Part shown: piece after piece, positions 22,370-30,823 of the stretch
How positions within the stretch are numbered: position 1 is the stretch's first letter
How the letters are laid out: every line of letters begins with the position of its first letter
Assembly (NCBI GenBank): GCA_947456055.1
Contig: CANGSR010000006.1
Span: 1 to 40,443, forward strand
Reading direction: 5' to 3'
DNA: 40,443 nt
DNA from: Chitinophagaceae bacterium
GTDB taxonomy: Bacteria; Bacteroidota; Bacteroidia; Chitinophagales; Chitinophagaceae
The notes under the pieces: model-generated
Told to the model about the DNA's origin: nothing
Databases searched by the model: none
The model's input: the letters and a program-made list of their open reading frames with translations, nothing else
Program-made: the position numbers and the translations under genes

Positions 22370-23107
22370 CTACAAAACCGACCACCAAATATTTCTTTCG
22401 GCCATTTTGCCCCAATCTTTAAAGCTTGATTTTATTGTTTCGTATAACTCCTTTTCGTTTACTTTTTTGCCTTTTTCAGAAACTGTAAAGTCAGTTTCTT
22501 TAGGTAAATCAATATCAACTTTTGTAGCTACCCAGGTGGTATGCAGACGTGGTATAGCCAACTCCATAATAACACCTGGCAAGCCACCAAACATTTCAGG
22601 GCCTCCGCTTACTACTATGTCTTCGGTGTAAAAGGCAACAACATAAACTGAATCACATATTCTACCCACTGCCTTATGGCATTTGAAATTGGCAATAGTG
22701 CGTATCTCGTCTTTAAGTTTCCAGTCTATCTTGCGCATGCTATCCTGAACCAGAAATTTTTGCTCGTAGACAGTTTTATTAGCCACCACCTTTTTAGTTC
22801 TAAAATCGGTAAGCACTACATTACTAGTAGCTGGCCCCCCTCCAAACATCTTAAATGCATTTGGGTTTTCCCTACCTGGTTTATAAATACAGCGTGCTGT
22901 ATCAAAAACCATATCAAAATAGGTAGATGAGAATTTTGGAATTTGCGACTTCATCCTGTCAAACCATTCGTTCTCGCCCATTTCTTCCATTTGTGCATAT
23001 ATATTCACCTTACGCTCATACTCTATTTTGGCATAGGTGGTATATTGTGCACTTGCTACTGTGGCGCAAATAAGGATAAAACTGAGTATAAAAGAGACTT
23101 TTTTCAT
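22370..23107 (-). CDS. GLPGLI family exported protein
   Basis: 245 residues with a signal peptide (cleavage near ASAQYT, about residue 20). The name-giving motif is GGLPGVIMEL at 174-183, preceded by SGGPEMF. The family's FVYKP-like segment (CIYKPGRENP) and the FKCHKAVGR strand are also present. GLPGLI proteins are periplasmic or outer-membrane-associated Bacteroidota proteins of unknown function, often encoded next to TonB-dependent receptors, as here: the receptor-like gene ends upstream in the same direction, with 57 bases between them. Likely co-transcribed. Confidence 0.9.
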   Translation of the reverse strand: MKKVSFILSFILICATVASAQYTTYAKIEYERKVNIYAQMEEMGENEWFDRMKSQIPKFSSTYFDMVFDTARCIYKPGRENPNAFKMFGGGPATSNVVLTDFRTKKVVANKTVYEQKFLVQDSMRKIDWKLKDEIRTIANFKCHKAVGRICDSVYVVAFYTEDIVVSGGPEMFGGLPGVIMELAIPRLHTTWVATKVDIDLPKETDFTVSEKGKKVNEKELYETIKSSFKDWGKMAERNIWWSVL

Positions 23108-23164
23108 AACCTGATAAGCTTAGAATATTTTGCAAATAATTTAGTTTGATGTATGAAAGGTTTA

Positions 23165-25993
23165 CTATTGTTTAATTATTATGGTTTCACCTTGCTGCTT
23201 TGGGGCACCTGCTGGTGTGTGGGTGAAATTCCAGATTAGATTGACCATACCATAACGACGGATTGTGTTGTAATCATTTTGAGTAATAACCCCTGCATTG
23301 GCATAACGGCTGTAGCCAATGTTCTGATTTAGTATATCATATACAATCAGGCGCACTTCCAGTTGCCCCTTTTCCAGGAACTTTTTACCTACCCAGGCAT
23401 TCCACTTGATGATATTATTATTTTCGGTAAATACTGTTGTCTTCTGCCTAAATATAAAGTCAGCATTGGTACCTAAATCAAACTTTTTAGGTAGTTGAAA
23501 GGTTCCTGAAACCTCCAACTTACCATTCCAGTAGTTAGATGAGTAGGTACTAATAGTAGCCTTGTTGTCATTATAGGTTACAGAAGGATTAACACTAATG
23601 TCAAATTTCTCATCTTTATATCTGGTTACATCTAATCCTAAAGTATAGCTGTTATTATTACTCTCATTCTTTTGTCCGTTTACATAATTCACTACGTGGT
23701 TTACATTCAGGTTTAAATTACCACCCAGCCTTACATCCAGCTTCTTCAGTTTATAGCCATAACCCATATAGCTGTTGGCACTTTTGTTACCATCTACATT
23801 TATATATTGTGTGGTATTGATACCGTTAACTGTGGTACGGGCTGTGCTAATTGCATCGTTTGTGAATTGAATATTGCCCCCCATATAAAAATAGCGATTG
23901 GTAAGCACCTTGTAATCATTGGCCTGGAAATAGATATTATTATTAAATTCCTGACGCAGATTGGTATTGCCTTTAGTAATATTTGTAGGGTCGGTATTCT
24001 GGGCCAAAGGTGCTACTTGGTTTATTGTAGGTTGTTCTGTACTACCATTATAGGAAATATTAAAACTACTCTGGTTGCTAATTTTATATTTAAAAGATGC
24101 CTTAGGATAGAAATTTTGGTAGCCATATTTTCTGGTTGCATCTTTTAGTAAATAGTTTGTTTGCACATATTGGGCATCTGACACATCTGTACCGAATGAA
24201 AAATTTACTTTCTTGATTACAAACCTAAGGTTAGCACCTGCAGTATTTGAGAAGATATTATACTTATAGTTACTGCTAAATGTACTGTCAAGATTATCGT
24301 ACTTATTTGTACTTCCCAGATTGTAGGACAAATTGCTACTTTGGCTATTGTTTATAGTTGCGCCATAATCCAGTTCCAAAAATGTAATTTTCGATAGGGG
24401 CTCGGTATATGTAGCCTTACCAGAAAATGCAGTTGTGGTGCTCTTATTTATTTTTGATTGATTGATATAGGTGGTATCTCTGTTCCCAGTTTTTATGTCC
24501 TTGTAGATATCAGTCAAAGAGTTAAGATAACCATCACTATTGTTCTCCTTGTAATTCTCCTTCACATCAATAGACAGTGTCCTTCCTTTTTTGGCAAATT
24601 TCTTCCGGTATATCAGGTCTGAATTGAAGAACCTGCCATCGGTATTGCTGGTAATATGCCTTTTGTTACGGTTTAGAGTATCAATATAGTCACCATACAA
24701 TAAGGTAGAATTAGTAACATAGTCTGAAGCTGTTTGGTTGTTTTTTTGTCCTGCATCTACATTGATTTTTAGTGTAGATGAACTATCGAGCTTGCGTTCA
24801 TACATAAAATCAATAGCGTGCTTTTCACCCTTGCTGAATTGGTTTTTATGTTGCTGGTTTACATTACTAGTATCACCACTGCGGGTGTATTGTTGGATAT
24901 TATTACCATCAATTTCCACATTTTGCTGGGCATAGCGATAGTTGCCTGTAATATGGTTTTTATCGGCATCCCATTTATCAGCATAGTGTAGGCCTCCGGT
25001 CCAGGTTTTAGGGAGTCCTTCACCACTATATTTCCCGTCCCATCCACCAAAATCATTTTCTCCATTATCGGTATAGTAGGTCATCATACCACCATCCTCG
25101 GTAATTTCTGTGGTTCCATTACCACTGCTATACTTGTTTCTATCAGTCCATCCAAGGCCTACTTTGTCAGTATTAGAAGCGATACCGAAAGCAGACACCT
25201 GCCTTTTGGCTTTAAATGCATTAATCATTGCCTGCTCCTGAAAATAACCATCCGTACCTGCACCAGCATCAAGCTTACCAAAGTAACCCTTCTTCTTGTC
25301 TTCTTTTAGTTCCAGATTAATGGTTTTTGTCTTTAGCCCATCATCAATACCAGTAAATTCGGCCTGCTCGCTCTTCTTATTATAAACCTGCACTTTTTCT
25401 ACCGCATTGGCAGCAAGCCCTTTTGTCACCACCTTAGGGTCATCACTGAAAAACTCCTCGCCATCTACCAATACTTTCTGTACGGTCTCTCCTTGGGCTG
25501 TAATTTGTCCGTTTTTATCAACCTGAATACCCGGCAATTTCTTGAGCAGGTCCTCTACAGTGGCATTCTCCTTTACCTTAAAGCTATCTGCCATATACTC
25601 AGTAGTATCGCCCTTTATTTTTATGGCAGCTATGTTTTTGGTCAATACAAATTCCTGTAGCAGGTGTTCTTTAGACACCATAGCAACTGTACCCAAATCG
25701 GTAACCTGCTTTTTTACATTGATTACCTCTACATACTCAGCAAAGCTGGGAAAGGAAATCTGCAGTGTATACTTACCTGTCTTAGGCACCGCCAGTGAAA
25801 AACTACCGTCTGAGGCAGTTCGGGTAAAGGTTTCTATTACCGTATCAGTATTACGAACCAATACCACTGAGGCCCTATAAAGCCTGGCATTATTCAGCGT
25901 ATCTGTTACAGCTCCCTTTATGGTATAGGTCGTTTGTGCTTGTGCAGGCAGTAGGGCGCAAAATATGAGTAGGAATGAAAATAAGTATTTCAT
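23165..25993 (-). CDS. TonB-dependent-receptor-like outer membrane barrel protein
   Basis: 942 residues. A signal peptide is followed by a carboxypeptidase-regulatory-like beta-sandwich (about 20-100: YTIKGAVTDTLNNARLYRASV), then a plug-like domain (about 110-235) with VEDLLKKLPGIQVDKNGQIT and the VKVLVDGEEFF segment. A long Asn/Tyr-rich barrel region makes up the rest, with the family pattern of the OMP_b-brl_3 group. It imports a substrate or acts as a channel; neither ligand nor a SusD partner is visible. The GLPGLI gene follows immediately, so the pair probably works together. The divergent sigma-factor gene begins about 300 bases upstream. Confidence 0.9.
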   Translation of the reverse strand: MKYLFSFLLIFCALLPAQAQTTYTIKGAVTDTLNNARLYRASVVLVRNTDTVIETFTRTASDGSFSLAVPKTGKYTLQISFPSFAEYVEVINVKKQVTDLGTVAMVSKEHLLQEFVLTKNIAAIKIKGDTTEYMADSFKVKENATVEDLLKKLPGIQVDKNGQITAQGETVQKVLVDGEEFFSDDPKVVTKGLAANAVEKVQVYNKKSEQAEFTGIDDGLKTKTINLELKEDKKKGYFGKLDAGAGTDGYFQEQAMINAFKAKRQVSAFGIASNTDKVGLGWTDRNKYSSGNGTTEITEDGGMMTYYTDNGENDFGGWDGKYSGEGLPKTWTGGLHYADKWDADKNHITGNYRYAQQNVEIDGNNIQQYTRSGDTSNVNQQHKNQFSKGEKHAIDFMYERKLDSSSTLKINVDAGQKNNQTASDYVTNSTLLYGDYIDTLNRNKRHITSNTDGRFFNSDLIYRKKFAKKGRTLSIDVKENYKENNSDGYLNSLTDIYKDIKTGNRDTTYINQSKINKSTTTAFSGKATYTEPLSKITFLELDYGATINNSQSSNLSYNLGSTNKYDNLDSTFSSNYKYNIFSNTAGANLRFVIKKVNFSFGTDVSDAQYVQTNYLLKDATRKYGYQNFYPKASFKYKISNQSSFNISYNGSTEQPTINQVAPLAQNTDPTNITKGNTNLRQEFNNNIYFQANDYKVLTNRYFYMGGNIQFTNDAISTARTTVNGINTTQYINVDGNKSANSYMGYGYKLKKLDVRLGGNLNLNVNHVVNYVNGQKNESNNNSYTLGLDVTRYKDEKFDISVNPSVTYNDNKATISTYSSNYWNGKLEVSGTFQLPKKFDLGTNADFIFRQKTTVFTENNNIIKWNAWVGKKFLEKGQLEVRLIVYDILNQNIGYSRYANAGVITQNDYNTIRRYGMVNLIWNFTHTPAGAPKQQGETIIIKQ

Positions 25994-26102
25994 AAGCAGG
26001 CAATAAATGATTCAGGATTGTGTAATGATTGCATAAAAGAACAATAATTTCTGTTACCAAAATGTGTTAGGTAGGGTGAATTTGAGGGGGAACACCTGCG
26101 AA

Positions 26103-26145
26103 TTAACATTGTTTTAATTTAATTTTAAGATGTTTTAACATTGTT
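26103..26145. promoter_or_regulatory. Direct repeats between divergent genes, candidate regulator site
   Basis: TTAACATTGTT occurs at 26103-26113 and again at 26135-26145, 32 bases apart start to start, about three helical turns. It lies in the 295-base spacer between the receptor-like gene and the sigma-factor gene. No other gene is visible in that spacer. Confidence 0.4.
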
Positions 26146-26288
26146 GGATTAAACTTTCAGTGTTTCTTAGCGAAAACTACTAGAATTCGTATTTTTAATT
26201 GAGCACCAAAAAATATTTCTCCTTTTTTAAGTGTTTCGTGCAACCATTTTAAAACAGGCTTGTCCTTATAATAAACCAACTGCCTTAC

Positions 26289-26837
26289 TTGAGTTCCAGG
26301 TACATTGATATAAACAAAATTCTGGTTGACAGATGCCGCAAAGGTGATAGCAAGGCCCAATATGAGCTTTACCACCTGTATGCCCGGCAGATGTATAATG
26401 TGACCTTACGAATAGTAAATCATATAACTGATGCAGAGGATATTTTGCAGGATTCTTTTTTGGAGGCGTTTAATAATATTAATGAATACCGAGAAGAGGC
26501 AAGCTTTGGTGCCTGGCTAAAAAAAATAGTAGTGAACAGGTCTATCAATGCACTGAAAAAACGGAAGCTACTCCTTTTCGACCAGATACCAGGGGCAGAT
26601 GATTTGACAGACCATGGTGAAGGTATAGATATGGAAGACCTGCAACTAGAAGTAAAAAGGGTGAATAATTGTATGATGCAACTGCCCGTGGGATACAGGC
26701 TGGTGCTTAGTCTATACCTGCTAGAGGGGTATGACCATAGCGAAATAGGACAAATACTGAATATTACAGAATCAACATCGAAATCGCAATACAACCGTGG
26801 CAAGGAAAAATTGCGTGAATTACTTAAAGTGAAATAG
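26289..26837 (+). CDS. ECF-type RNA polymerase sigma factor
   Basis: 182 residues. Region 2 (about 20-90) includes AQYELYHLYARQMYNVTLRI and the core-binding ITDAEDILQDSFLEAFNNI. Region 4 (about 125-178) includes LPVGYRLVLSLYLLEGYDHSEIG and the helix-turn-helix ITESTSKSQYNRGKEKL. No ATG precedes the conserved part within the open frame, which begins at 26253. The best start is the TTG at 26289, giving MSSRYIDINKILVDRCRKGD, so the start is uncertain. It is translationally coupled to the next gene (one base between). The group is the Bacteroidota sigma-70-family ECF type with an adjacent anti-sigma-like gene. Confidence 0.9.
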   Translation: MSSRYIDINKILVDRCRKGDSKAQYELYHLYARQMYNVTLRIVNHITDAEDILQDSFLEAFNNINEYREEASFGAWLKKIVVNRSINALKKRKLLLFDQIPGADDLTDHGEGIDMEDLQLEVKRVNNCMMQLPVGYRLVLSLYLLEGYDHSEIGQILNITESTSKSQYNRGKEKLRELLKVK

Positions 26838-26838
26838 T

Positions 26839-27387
26839 ATGGGGGACAGGCTAGAAAAATTTGTACAAGAACACAACGAGGAGTTTGATATTTACTCTCC
26901 TCCGGCAGGGACATGGAATAATATTGAGCGTAAGCTAAAAAAGAAAAAGAACCCGGTTATTCGGCCCTATTGGGCATGGGCGGCGGCTGTATTATTGATT
27001 GCAGTTTCATTTGCATGGTTTAATAATAGGCAGGCTACATCACATCCAGTATTACAAGAAATACAGGTAGTTACTTTAAATCCTGAGCTGGTTAATGCAG
27101 AGGTTTATTATGCCTCAATAGTTGAAACACAACACCAGGAAATTGCACAATTAGGCAAAGGCTACCCTGATGTGTGCAATGACCTTGACAAAGAACTACG
27201 CAGTATGGATACCCTTTATGGCCAATTGAAGAATGAATACCAGGTAAGTGGCGGAAATGAAGCAGTAATGCAGGCTATGGTGGAGAACTTACAGGCAAGA
27301 GTGCAGCTAATGAACCAACAATTGCAATTATTAAAAAGTATTATTGCCCAAAGATCAGCTAAGGGGCATCCATTAGAATCAATGTAA
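26839..27387 (+). CDS. Probable anti-sigma factor, single-pass membrane protein
   Basis: 182 residues. A cytoplasmic N-terminus (1-40) with the FDIYSPPAGTWNNIERKL segment common in Bacteroidota anti-sigma-like proteins is followed by one membrane segment at about 44-62 (YWAWAAAVLLIAVSFAWF). The periplasmic part is helical: two coiled-coil-like stretches around 90-130 and 140-175 rich in Gln, Leu and Glu. The gene starts one base after the sigma-factor stop, the usual pairing. It should hold the sigma factor until an envelope signal arrives. No zinc-binding anti-sigma HxxxCxxC motif is present. Confidence 0.75.
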   Translation: MGDRLEKFVQEHNEEFDIYSPPAGTWNNIERKLKKKKNPVIRPYWAWAAAVLLIAVSFAWFNNRQATSHPVLQEIQVVTLNPELVNAEVYYASIVETQHQEIAQLGKGYPDVCNDLDKELRSMDTLYGQLKNEYQVSGGNEAVMQAMVENLQARVQLMNQQLQLLKSIIAQRSAKGHPLESM

Positions 27388-27397
27388 ATCAAACTAT

Positions 27398-28471
27398 ATG
27401 AAACAGATAAGATTTTTAGTTTTCGTGGTCTCCATATTATTCGTGAGTTGTAATACAAGTTATGGGTTTTGGAATAACTCAGTGACCAAGGAGAAAAAAG
27501 TCATCAGGCATTATAATGTGCTAGTGGGCGATGTGTTATCTATCAATAACCAGTATGGCAAGGTGCACATTAATACCTGGGACAAGAACGAAATAAATGT
27601 AGAAGTAAAAATAGAGGTTACTGCCCGAAATGAGGACGTAGCTCAGGACAGGCTGGACGGCATAACCATAGATGAGGATGGTGCCAACAGTAAAGGCCAT
27701 GAAATAACATTGACCACCCAATTTGCCAACCTTAAATTCCTCACCTCTATGAATTTCAAAATAGAGTATACAATTTATATGCCGAGGAAAAATGGACTAA
27801 AAATCACCAACAAGTATGGCAATGTGTATCTGGGCGATTTTGATGGAAAACTAGACCTAAATATGTCCTATGGCGCATTAAAAACCCAAAATCTTACAGG
27901 CCCCTTAAAAGATATAAAGGTATCATTTGGGAGTATAGATGTTACTTCGGTTGATTTAGGAGATTTTACTACCTCTTATTCCGGGGTAAACATAGAGCAA
28001 GCGGGTAAAATTGATGTGATTAATAAGTTTGGCAAGTTTGCCGTTAACCATGTAACTGACCTGGATATTAGACAAAGTTATGGTGAGCTAGAAATAGGCA
28101 CAGCCGGAAAGGTGGAAGGGGATGTAAATTTTGCGGGTGTAACTATTGACAGGCTAAATAAAAGTATGAATATGCGGCTTAAATACTGTACCAAGACAAC
28201 CCTGGGCTCGGTAGGGGCTGGTGTAGAAAAAGTGGAAATGGACATTAGTTATGGGGCTTTGGCTTGCAAATTTGATGAAGGTGCCAATCTGGCACTTGAA
28301 ATAAGCACCTCTTATAGCTCACTCAAAAATCAGGTGGCATTACGCCCCTTTGAATTCGGAACTACCTTGACTGAATCAGGCACTAATAGCGCACTTTACC
28401 ATGGTAAACTTGGTGCAGGCAAAGGCACATTCGATATTCATATAAAATACGGAAGCATTACCCTAAAATAA
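27398..28471 (+). CDS. Exported DUF4097-like beta-solenoid protein, probable lipoprotein
   Basis: 357 residues. The signal peptide ends at a lipobox-like LFVSC (Cys18). The mature protein is a run of short beta-strands with repeated turns such as NQYGKVHINTWDKNEINVEV, NKYGNVYLGDFDGKLDL, MSYGALKTQNLTG and INKFGKFAVNHVTDL. This matches the putative-adhesin (DUF4097) pattern, in which each turn has a Y/F-G pair. It is 10 bases after the anti-sigma-like gene and is clearly in the operon. Such proteins often accompany ECF/anti-sigma pairs in Bacteroidota; their role is unknown. Confidence 0.8.
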   Translation: MKQIRFLVFVVSILFVSCNTSYGFWNNSVTKEKKVIRHYNVLVGDVLSINNQYGKVHINTWDKNEINVEVKIEVTARNEDVAQDRLDGITIDEDGANSKGHEITLTTQFANLKFLTSMNFKIEYTIYMPRKNGLKITNKYGNVYLGDFDGKLDLNMSYGALKTQNLTGPLKDIKVSFGSIDVTSVDLGDFTTSYSGVNIEQAGKIDVINKFGKFAVNHVTDLDIRQSYGELEIGTAGKVEGDVNFAGVTIDRLNKSMNMRLKYCTKTTLGSVGAGVEKVEMDISYGALACKFDEGANLALEISTSYSSLKNQVALRPFEFGTTLTESGTNSALYHGKLGAGKGTFDIHIKYGSITLK

Positions 28472-28505
28472 ACAAACGATATTCTTCAAACCTAAAAATT
28501 GATTT

Positions 28506-29234
28506 ATGAAACTCAATCCAATCTATTTTTTGCTTGCCATTGTCCTAATTGGTACTAGTCTAAATCCCGCCACGGCTTATTGTAAATCAGACTCAACAGT
28601 AGTATTGACCAACTTAAATGAATTTGAGGCCATTACTTTCTCATCACGGGTAAAAGCTCATATTACCATAAAGGAAGGGGCTAAACCAGAAGTAAAATTG
28701 AGAGGGAGCTATGAGGCATTTGATTACTACAGAATCGATGTAACCAATAAAATGCTCCATATAGAGCCAGAAAAAGAAAGGTACTCCTATCATAATGTTG
28801 CCATCTATGCAGACATTGTAATTCCCACTATAAATGATTTAGAACTGTCAGGTTCATCAGAAGTGAATATTGCTGGACTCTTGAATACCAACAAATTCAG
28901 TATTTCCAGCAGCGGGTCAACTAATGTGACTATTGGCAATATAAATACCGCCCATTTTGATGCAGCTTTATCCGGGGTGAGCAATGTTATTGTTAATAAT
29001 GGAACTGCAACTAAGGCAGCCTATGCCCTTTCTGGCTGTTCGGGGGTATCAGCTTATAATTTTGTATGCCAAACAGTAGGTATCCGTGCGTCCGGGACTT
29101 CAGTTTGTAAAGTAAACGCAACCAAGCTACTCGATGTAGCCCTTAGTGGAGCCTCAAAGACAAAATATAGGGGTCATCCTGAAAAGATAGAACAAAGCCT
29201 ATCAGGTAGTAGTAAATTGAGGCAGGAGGAGTAG
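28506..29234 (+). CDS. DUF2807 (head GIN) domain exported protein
   Basis: 242 residues with a signal peptide (cleavage near ATAYCKS). Features of DUF2807 are FEAITFSSRVKAHITIKEG near the start, then VTNKMLHIEPE, and a regular right-handed beta-helix-like repeat with SGSSEVNI, SSSGSTNVTIGNI, LSGVSNVIVNN, LSGCSGVSAYNF and LSGASKTKYRG. The last repeat ends with LSGSSKLRQEE. It follows the DUF4097-like gene by 34 bases and closes the sigma-factor operon. The protein should lie on the cell surface or in the periplasm; no activity is known. Confidence 0.88.
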   Translation: MKLNPIYFLLAIVLIGTSLNPATAYCKSDSTVVLTNLNEFEAITFSSRVKAHITIKEGAKPEVKLRGSYEAFDYYRIDVTNKMLHIEPEKERYSYHNVAIYADIVIPTINDLELSGSSEVNIAGLLNTNKFSISSSGSTNVTIGNINTAHFDAALSGVSNVIVNNGTATKAAYALSGCSGVSAYNFVCQTVGIRASGTSVCKVNATKLLDVALSGASKTKYRGHPEKIEQSLSGSSKLRQEE

Positions 29235-29355
29235 GCGAAATCAATAAGCTATTCCTTAAGCATTATGCCAAATTACTTATCAATCGCTAATTGTTTATTA
29301 TAATTCAGCACCTCTACATATAAACTTAGCTAATTCAACCAATACCAAAAATCGC

Positions 29356-29363
29356 TATCTTTG
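29356..29363 (+). promoter_or_regulatory. Predicted -7 element of the yoeB-like module
   Basis: TATCTTTG matches TAnnTTTG, 18 bases before the antitoxin ATG at 29382. Confidence 0.5.
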
Positions 29364-29381
29364 GTAACAAAAGCCATCAAA

Positions 29382-29582
29382 ATGGAGATAATATTAGCAA
29401 GACCTGAAAATATTGAACAATTAAAAGCCATTAAAGCAGTCTTAAAAGCCCTAAATGTCGATTTCATTTCTAAGAAAGACGGTGAATACGATGCGGAATT
29501 TGTTAAAAAAATTCAAGAAAGCCGCAAGCAGGCGATGGAAGGAAAAGTGAGTACTATAACTGTAGAGAATTTATGGAATTAG
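29382..29582 (+). CDS. Putative antitoxin of a YoeB-type module
   Basis: 66 residues from the ATG at 29382 (MEIILARPENIEQLKAIKAV), preferred to an in-frame TTG at 29361. The protein is short and helical with an acidic/basic alternation, and resembles the small DUF2683-type partners of RelE/YoeB toxins. The last residues overlap the toxin gene by ten bases, typical of tight pairing. It would bind and inhibit the toxin and repress the promoter just upstream. The function is inferred from its position and size. Confidence 0.7.
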   Translation: MEIILARPENIEQLKAIKAVLKALNVDFISKKDGEYDAEFVKKIQESRKQAMEGKVSTITVENLWN

Positions 29583-29830
29583 TAATCACTGATAAGGCAA
29601 AAGAAGATCTTAGATATTGGAAGAAAAGTGGCAATCTCCCAATCCAGAAAAAAATAAGCCAAATTCTAGAATCTATTCAGGAGACTCCTTTCGAGGGACA
29701 CGGTAAACCTGAGCCCTTAAAATATGAACTATCAGGCACATGGAGCAGAAGAATCAATAAAGAACATCGTGTTGTATATGAAGTTGCAGAGAACAAAATT
29801 GTAATCTATTCATTATTGGGGCATTATTAA
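29573..29830 (+). CDS. yoeB: Txe/YoeB family mRNA interferase toxin
   Basis: 85 residues, the usual YoeB length. It shows the family features: KAKEDLRYWKKSGNLPIQKK at the start, PFEGHGKPEPLKYELSGTWSRRINKEHRVVYEV in the middle, and the ending IYSLLGHY with the C-terminal His-Tyr. The toxin cuts mRNA in the ribosomal A site. Its start codon lies inside the end of the antitoxin gene. It faces the second module, whose last gene ends 12 bases away on the other strand. Confidence 0.9.
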   Translation: MELVITDKAKEDLRYWKKSGNLPIQKKISQILESIQETPFEGHGKPEPLKYELSGTWSRRINKEHRVVYEVAENKIVIYSLLGHY

Positions 29831-29842
29831 AATAAGCTACTG

Positions 29843-30040
29843 CTATATTGCCTTTAGATACCCATCAAACATACCGGGATTACTACGATATAATTTAATA
29901 AGTTGTTGTTCTTTATCATTTAGTTTGCCTCTCTTTTTATTGGCTGCTTCAATTTCCAATTCAGCAATTTCCTTATTGGCAATTTTCACCGTTTCCAGAA
30001 TATGTTCTAATTCGCTTTTCTTATTCAAATTAGTTGCCAT
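29843..30040 (-). CDS. Small hypothetical protein, third gene of a toxin-antitoxin operon
   Basis: 65 residues, mostly helical with a likely coiled coil (ELEHILETVKIANKEIAELE, about 10-30), a Lys/Arg-rich stretch, and LNDKEQQLIKLYRSNPGMFDGYLKAI at the end. It begins two bases after the stop of the frameshifted toxin, so it is part of that operon. I do not recognise a family. It could be an accessory partner or an unrelated rider gene. Confidence 0.55.
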   Translation of the reverse strand: MATNLNKKSELEHILETVKIANKEIAELEIEAANKKRGKLNDKEQQLIKLYRSNPGMFDGYLKAI

Positions 30041-30042
30041 TT

Positions 30043-30362
30043 TTATGTATTTAACTTTCTGTATTTATTCTTTGCTGCCATTCTTTCATGTGGAATAGAA
30101 ATAACCAACACCCTGTTCATTTTTTTATAGACTTTATAGATAATCAAATAAGGAAACTCATTTATTGTTGCTTCACCATATCCAAGCCTTGATTTAACTC
30201 CAAATACTTCTGGGGAATGTTTTATTACATTTAATTTTTCCCTAACCCTAAATAAAAATCTATCACCTAGGCCTTCCTGTTGTTGTTCATACCAAAATAA
30301 GCATTGTTATAATCCACTTCAACATCAGGGTGGAATTCGATTATAAATTCCCCTAAATTCAT
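30043..30362 (-). pseudogene. RelE/ParE-type toxin with a one-base frameshift
   Basis: The ATG at 30362 overlaps the antitoxin stop (ATGA). It reads MNLGEFIIEFHPDVEVDYNNAYFG and then hits a stop at about 30266. A second frame continues the family pattern from WYEQQQEGLGDRFLFRVREK through INEFPYLIIYKVYKK and VLVISIPHERMAAKNKYRK to a stop at 30043. Adding one T to the TTTT run near 30294-30297 joins both parts into a normal-length toxin with AYFWYEQQQ at the join. So either the gene is broken, the base was lost in sequencing, or it is expressed by slippage. Confidence 0.85.
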
Positions 30363-30616
30363 ATACCTGTTTGGATACGGTTATGATAGTTAGTCCTTAC
30401 TCTTTTTTCCATTTCGTCTAGTGAAACAGGTACGATTGCTCCCTGCTCATATTCATCTATGCGCTTTTGCATCTCCTTTTCAAAAGTTGTTTCGGCCTCA
30501 ACTTCTTGTTCCTCAACCTCAAGCAGAGCAAGGATCATTTTCACAGTGGTATCACCAGCCCTATCAATGCCATCCTTAGCTTTTTTTCGCAAATCAGTTC
30601 TTATTTGTGTATTCAT
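30359..30616 (-). CDS. Putative addiction-module antitoxin
   Basis: 85 residues. The C-terminal half (FEKEMQKRIDEYEQGAIVPV, SLDEMEKRVR) has the pattern of RelE/ParE antitoxin proteins, where a helix is followed by a G-containing turn and the LDEMEKRV segment. The N-terminal half is helical with a run of acidic residues (LLEVEEQEVEAE). It is followed by the frameshifted toxin with a four-base overlap, which is the main reason for the call. No DNA-binding domain is obvious. Confidence 0.7.
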   Translation of the reverse strand: MNTQIRTDLRKKAKDGIDRAGDTTVKMILALLEVEEQEVEAETTFEKEMQKRIDEYEQGAIVPVSLDEMEKRVRTNYHNRIQTGI

Positions 30617-30797
30617 ATCGAAAATATCCCCTTACAAATATAGCCATTTCTTATCATTAGCATTCATAAAAAATAGTTCTTTTAACTCCTTGATTTGCCC
30701 AATAATTCATCTCACCATTTCAATCCGCACATTCCCATTCTCAATAAACCTGCCATCCATATCTCAAATAAATAGCCTCCAATATTACACTCTTCCT

Positions 30798-30805
30798 TAT
30801 TTTTG
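30798..30805 (+). promoter_or_regulatory. Predicted -7 element of the outer-membrane protein gene
   Basis: TATTTTTG matches TAnnTTTG, 18 bases before the ATG at 30824. The spacer before it (30617-30797) holds nothing else I can name. Confidence 0.5.
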
Positions 30806-30823
30806 CATCTAAATAATACCCTT

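Noticed and set aside
23807-24148. Plus-strand frames inside the TonB-dependent-receptor-like gene
   Set aside because: Antisense shadows of a well-supported long coding region.
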